This document shows, one piece after another, positions 61,646 through 64,000 of a stretch of 64,000 nt of DNA. The stretch spans positions 21,655 to 85,654 of the forward strand of contig CADCGD010000038.1 of assembly GCA_902800925.1 (NCBI GenBank), given 5' to 3'. The translations under genes were made by a program, and so were the position numbers. Position 1 is the first letter of the stretch. The number at the start of each line of letters is the position of its first letter. This DNA is from an uncultured Bacteroidales bacterium (GTDB lineage: Bacteria; Bacteroidota; Bacteroidia; Bacteroidales; Bacteroidaceae). The notes beneath the pieces were generated by a model, which saw only the letters and a list, made by a program, of their open reading frames with translations, did not search any database and was not told where the DNA came from.

Positions 61646-61653
61646 CAAAGATA
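61646..61653 (-). promoter_or_regulatory. -7 element directly before the Cu/Zn exporter
   Basis: On the minus strand TATCTTTG ends six bases before the ATG, implying a leaderless or near-leaderless mRNA. Confidence 0.55.
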
Positions 61654-61768
61654 CGAAATAAAAACCAAAGCAGGTTGATTTTGCCTTGGGATTTATATTT
61701 TATTGGGATCTCATTCGTTGTTATATACTTTCCTTCAATATCTTCCTTATGTTATCAGATTCTGGTAG

Positions 61769-62125
61769 CTAACGGAATAAGACCCCGGCTTGCATGGCCT
61801 TGGTAACCTTCTGCTTCGGCTCAGTCTTCGGCATGGTGACGGTCAGGATGCCGTGTTCCTTGCAATAGTCAATTGCAGGCTGATAGCCTTGGAACGTGGC
61901 CTTGTGAATCCATTTTAGTCCCTTGCGTTCGTCCTGTGAAACGCCTGTGCCAGTCATCAGGAACCAGTCTGTGGCAAACTGCGCCTGGGCATCGCCGCCA
62001 TTAGCCGCCAACTCATACCAGAAGACACACTCCGACAGGTCTTTCTCCACGCCATCGCCATTCCAGAAAGCAGCGCCTACATTCTTCTGGCTCAGCACAT
62101 GGCCTTGGAAGGCTGCTTCATTCAT
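61769..62125 (-). CDS. Sel1-repeat protein (118 aa)
   Basis: Two to three Sel1-like (SLR) repeats are visible: 'SQKNVGAAFWNGDGVEKDLS', 'AQFATDWFLMTGTGVSQDER' and a partial repeat 'KATFQGYQPAIDYCKEHG'. The first repeat is incomplete ('MNEAAFQGHVLSQ'), so the gene may be shortened at its 5' end. SLR proteins mediate protein-protein contacts. It follows the AlkZ-like gene by five bases. Confidence 0.75.
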   Translation of the reverse strand: MNEAAFQGHVLSQKNVGAAFWNGDGVEKDLSECVFWYELAANGGDAQAQFATDWFLMTGTGVSQDERKGLKWIHKATFQGYQPAIDYCKEHGILTVTMPKTEPKQKVTKAMQAGVLFR

Positions 62126-62130
62126 ATCAT

Positions 62131-63171
62131 TTATTTTTTATTGCAATATACTTTGTAAGTTTGCCACGCCTCATTGACATCATCATGATTGAAGGCGTCC
62201 TCAAAAAACGTCACCTGAAAGTCGCTTTTGAAAGGTGACCAGTTGCCACAGATGGTGCCGTCGTACGCAATAATGGGTTGGAAAATGCCACTGTTATTAT
62301 GGGCAAGATGCCTATGTTCTGGAGGCAATACGACATCACGGCTCTTGTAACTGATAAGATATTCGTCGTAAGAAGGAATCAGGAGAAACTTGCCCTTCCT
62401 GAAGCCTCGTGTGCGACAGTCGTCGGTTAGGTAATAGTCTCTGCCTTTCCAACGTTCTACATGGATGGTGTTGCCTAATAGTTCTATGCCTGTTCTGCAA
62501 TCACTAATATTCAAACCTGACCACCATACGAAGTCCTCTAACGTAGCAGGCTGACGGCTTTGGAAGTATTTGCGAGTGAAGTATGCCAGGGCTTCGTCTC
62601 TATCCATCTGCACTTTCTGTTTTACCTTATTAGCAGTAAGCGCATAGGTGGCCTTCATCGTCAACAGTTCTCCGCTGCAAAGCGTTCCTGACATCTCGGC
62701 CATACGGATATGGTACGACAGCCTATGGTCATCCAAACTTATGCCTTTCTCTGCCAAAGCACGTACTAAGTCCTCTTTCGTCGCACTCCCCAAGTCAGCT
62801 GCCGTCTGGGCGAGGATGTCACGGACACGCATCATTTCCTCGTCAGGAATACTGATTTTATTGCTGCTCATCCAACCCTTCGTTACGGCGATAGCCTTGG
62901 GTGCAAAGAGATCTATCATTAGCCAATAGTCCTCAGCGGACACCAACTGCCAAGTACCTCGCATCAGGTGCAAACGAATAATTCTGCCATCATCAAAAGC
63001 CTTCTTGAATGCTTTGTGTGACGGTTTGCTTGTCCGCATTGCCACAGCCCACCGCATCAGACGGTACTCCTGCGCCTGCATGGCACCCATATAATGAACC
63101 ACCTCAGTAGGATTATTGAACTGTGGTGCAATTATCTGTTGGTTGAGAAGTCGGATGGCTATCGGATTCAT
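62131..63171 (-). CDS. AlkZ/HTH_42-family winged-helix protein (putative DNA glycosylase)
   Basis: A 346-residue protein of the winged-helix HTH_42 superfamily. It has the Q-x-Q motif 'GAMQAQEYRLMRWAVAMR' (about 29-46) used by AlkZ glycosylases, 'IIRLHLMRGTWQLVSAEDYW' and 'TLEDFVWWSGLNISDCR'. AlkZ-type enzymes unhook crosslinks or excise alkylated bases, and relatives protect antibiotic producers. Substrate here is unknown. It starts six bases after the GNAT gene. Confidence 0.85.
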   Translation of the reverse strand: MNPIAIRLLNQQIIAPQFNNPTEVVHYMGAMQAQEYRLMRWAVAMRTSKPSHKAFKKAFDDGRIIRLHLMRGTWQLVSAEDYWLMIDLFAPKAIAVTKGWMSSNKISIPDEEMMRVRDILAQTAADLGSATKEDLVRALAEKGISLDDHRLSYHIRMAEMSGTLCSGELLTMKATYALTANKVKQKVQMDRDEALAYFTRKYFQSRQPATLEDFVWWSGLNISDCRTGIELLGNTIHVERWKGRDYYLTDDCRTRGFRKGKFLLIPSYDEYLISYKSRDVVLPPEHRHLAHNNSGIFQPIIAYDGTICGNWSPFKSDFQVTFFEDAFNHDDVNEAWQTYKVYCNKK

Positions 63172-63177
63172 ACGCTT

Positions 63178-63612
63178 CTATTTTTCCCAAGTCATTTTAA
63201 TGTGCGGAATACCATCAAGCATGAAAGTGTCGGATGACTGTTTGAATCCTACGCTTTCATAGAATCCTTTGGCATACTCCTGTGCCTCAATGTCTATAAG
63301 TGTTGCGCCAAAATACTCTATGGCAGCATCAATGGCATGGAGCATAATCTGCTTGCCGTATCCTTTGCCTCGTTCTGTGGTGATGACTCTGCCTATCGAA
63401 ATCTCCATCATGTGAGTACCGGCAGGGCATACACGAGCCAAGGCAACAATCTTGTCTGCGACTGTCAGCCACAAGTGGATGGACTTCTGGTCATCACCGT
63501 CCATGTCCTGATAGACGCAGTTCTGCTCAACCACGAATACCTCGCTACGTACTCTAAGGAGTTCGTACAGCTCGTCCGTGGTCAGTTCCTGGAACATCAT
63601 ATCACAAAACAT
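63178..63612 (-). CDS. GNAT-family N-acetyltransferase (ElaA-like)
   Basis: A 144-residue acetyltransferase: 'LRVRSEVFVVEQNCVYQDMD' (about 20-39) and the CoA loop 'GRVITTERGKGYGKQIM' (about 73-89), then 'AQEYAKGFYESVGFKQSSD'. This fits the ElaA subgroup. ATG 63612 is used; ATGs four and five codons in are alternatives. CAAATATA (63627-63634) is a minus-strand -7 element, giving a very short leader. Confidence 0.87.
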   Translation of the reverse strand: MFCDMMFQELTTDELYELLRVRSEVFVVEQNCVYQDMDGDDQKSIHLWLTVADKIVALARVCPAGTHMMEISIGRVITTERGKGYGKQIMLHAIDAAIEYFGATLIDIEAQEYAKGFYESVGFKQSSDTFMLDGIPHIKMTWEK

Positions 63613-63656
63613 ATTAAATCAATGGGCAAATATACGGAAAATACATGAATAATTGC

Positions 63657-63664
63657 TACCTTTG
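63657..63664 (+). promoter_or_regulatory. -7 element upstream of the sugar O-acetyltransferase
   Basis: TACCTTTG lies 96 bases before the ATG at 63761. No clear -33 partner is seen. Confidence 0.5.
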
Positions 63665-63760
63665 TGCCAAGATTTGAGAATTATTAGGATTTGATTCAGA
63701 AACAGATATCTACAGAGAATGCTAACGATGGGCAATTGAATTGGTAAGACAAAGAAATAT

Positions 63761-64000
63761 ATGACAGAAAAAGAAAAGATGTTGGCGGGCGAGATTTATT
63801 CCGCCGTCGATCCGCAGCTGATTGAAGAGTTGACGGAAGTGAAGGAGATAATCCACGACTATAACCTGTTGCGCCCGTCGGAGAAGGAGGAGGCAAGGGA
63901 AATCCTGAAAGGTCTCTTGGGACACATCGCTGATGACAATATTCTGATTAACCAGCCCTTCTATTGCGACTATGGCAAGCAGATTAGTGTGGGTAAGCGG
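63761..64000 (+). CDS. Sugar O-acetyltransferase (maltose/galactoside acetyltransferase type), 3' truncated by window edge
   Basis: The 80 visible codons begin 'MTEKEKMLAGEIYSAVDPQL' and reach 'INQPFYCDYGKQISVGK', the N-terminal helical domain and first hexapeptide-repeat strand of LacA/Maa acetyltransferases. The left-handed beta-helix with the catalytic His lies outside the window. Confidence 0.9.
   Translation, partial: MTEKEKMLAGEIYSAVDPQLIEELTEVKEIIHDYNLLRPSEKEEAREILKGLLGHIADDNILINQPFYCDYGKQISVGKR

Overview
The window is a chromosomal segment of a Bacteroidales bacterium, most likely Prevotella or a close relative (Prevotellaceae). The evidence is the repeated use of the Bacteroidota promoter (TTTG, about 20 bases, TAnnTTTG), lineage-typical proteins (DUF4369/TlpA lipoprotein, DUF4348 lipoprotein, DUF4105 protein, GldE-like CNNM protein, short KorA/VorB-type oxidoreductase) and a beta-galactosidase with the 'YDLQGRR' type tail common in Prevotella. 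It is mostly core metabolism with a few small accessory patches.

Layout. 1-12 kb (+): end of rarA, a TRIC-type channel, purU, hisH-hisA-hisF-hisIE, an ftsE-like ATPase, lysC, lysA and uvrA, then a tRNA cluster (Thr, Gly, a broken Ser, Glu). 12-20 kb: DMT transporter, a decayed patch with repeats and a DUF3987 remnant, MBL hydrolase, murB and a DUF4348 lipoprotein (-), then pheS, a thiE-like gene, prs and a TlpA-like lipoprotein (+). 20-30 kb (-): branched-chain amino acid genes ilvD-ilvB-ilvN-thioesterase-ilvC, an OmpA protein, and a ferredoxin-dependent 2-oxoacid oxidoreductase (ferredoxin, KorA, KorB, KorC). 30.5-35 kb: an accessory island with a VirE-N/DUF3987 protein, four small genes and a divergent 31-residue 'smalltalk' peptide. 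35-50 kb: a secreted GH2 beta-galactosidase, folD, ffh, a broken FadL-type outer-membrane gene with a Trp/Tyr-rich exported protein, prmA, PpiD-like chaperone, GldE-like protein, lptC and an outer-membrane protein. 50-64 kb: DUF4105 protein, a degenerate alkaline-phosphatase-superfamily protein, secA, ABC ATPase, a vWA protein divergent from a sigma factor fused to a macro-like domain, a metal-handling cluster with a frameshift, a Sel1 protein, an AlkZ-like protein, a GNAT enzyme and the start of a sugar O-acetyltransferase.

Most noteworthy are: (1) the VirE/DUF3987-small-gene-smalltalk island, with a second decayed trace at 13.3 kb; (2) the sigma factor-macro-like fusion divergent from a vWA gene; (3) GC-rich palindromic elements inserted in frame in hisH, uvrA and prmA; (4) composite and low-complexity spacers that sit between a stop codon and the next start codon; (5) small lesions in korA, a FadL-type gene, a Cu/Zn exporter and a tRNA-Ser, which are either real decay or sequence errors.
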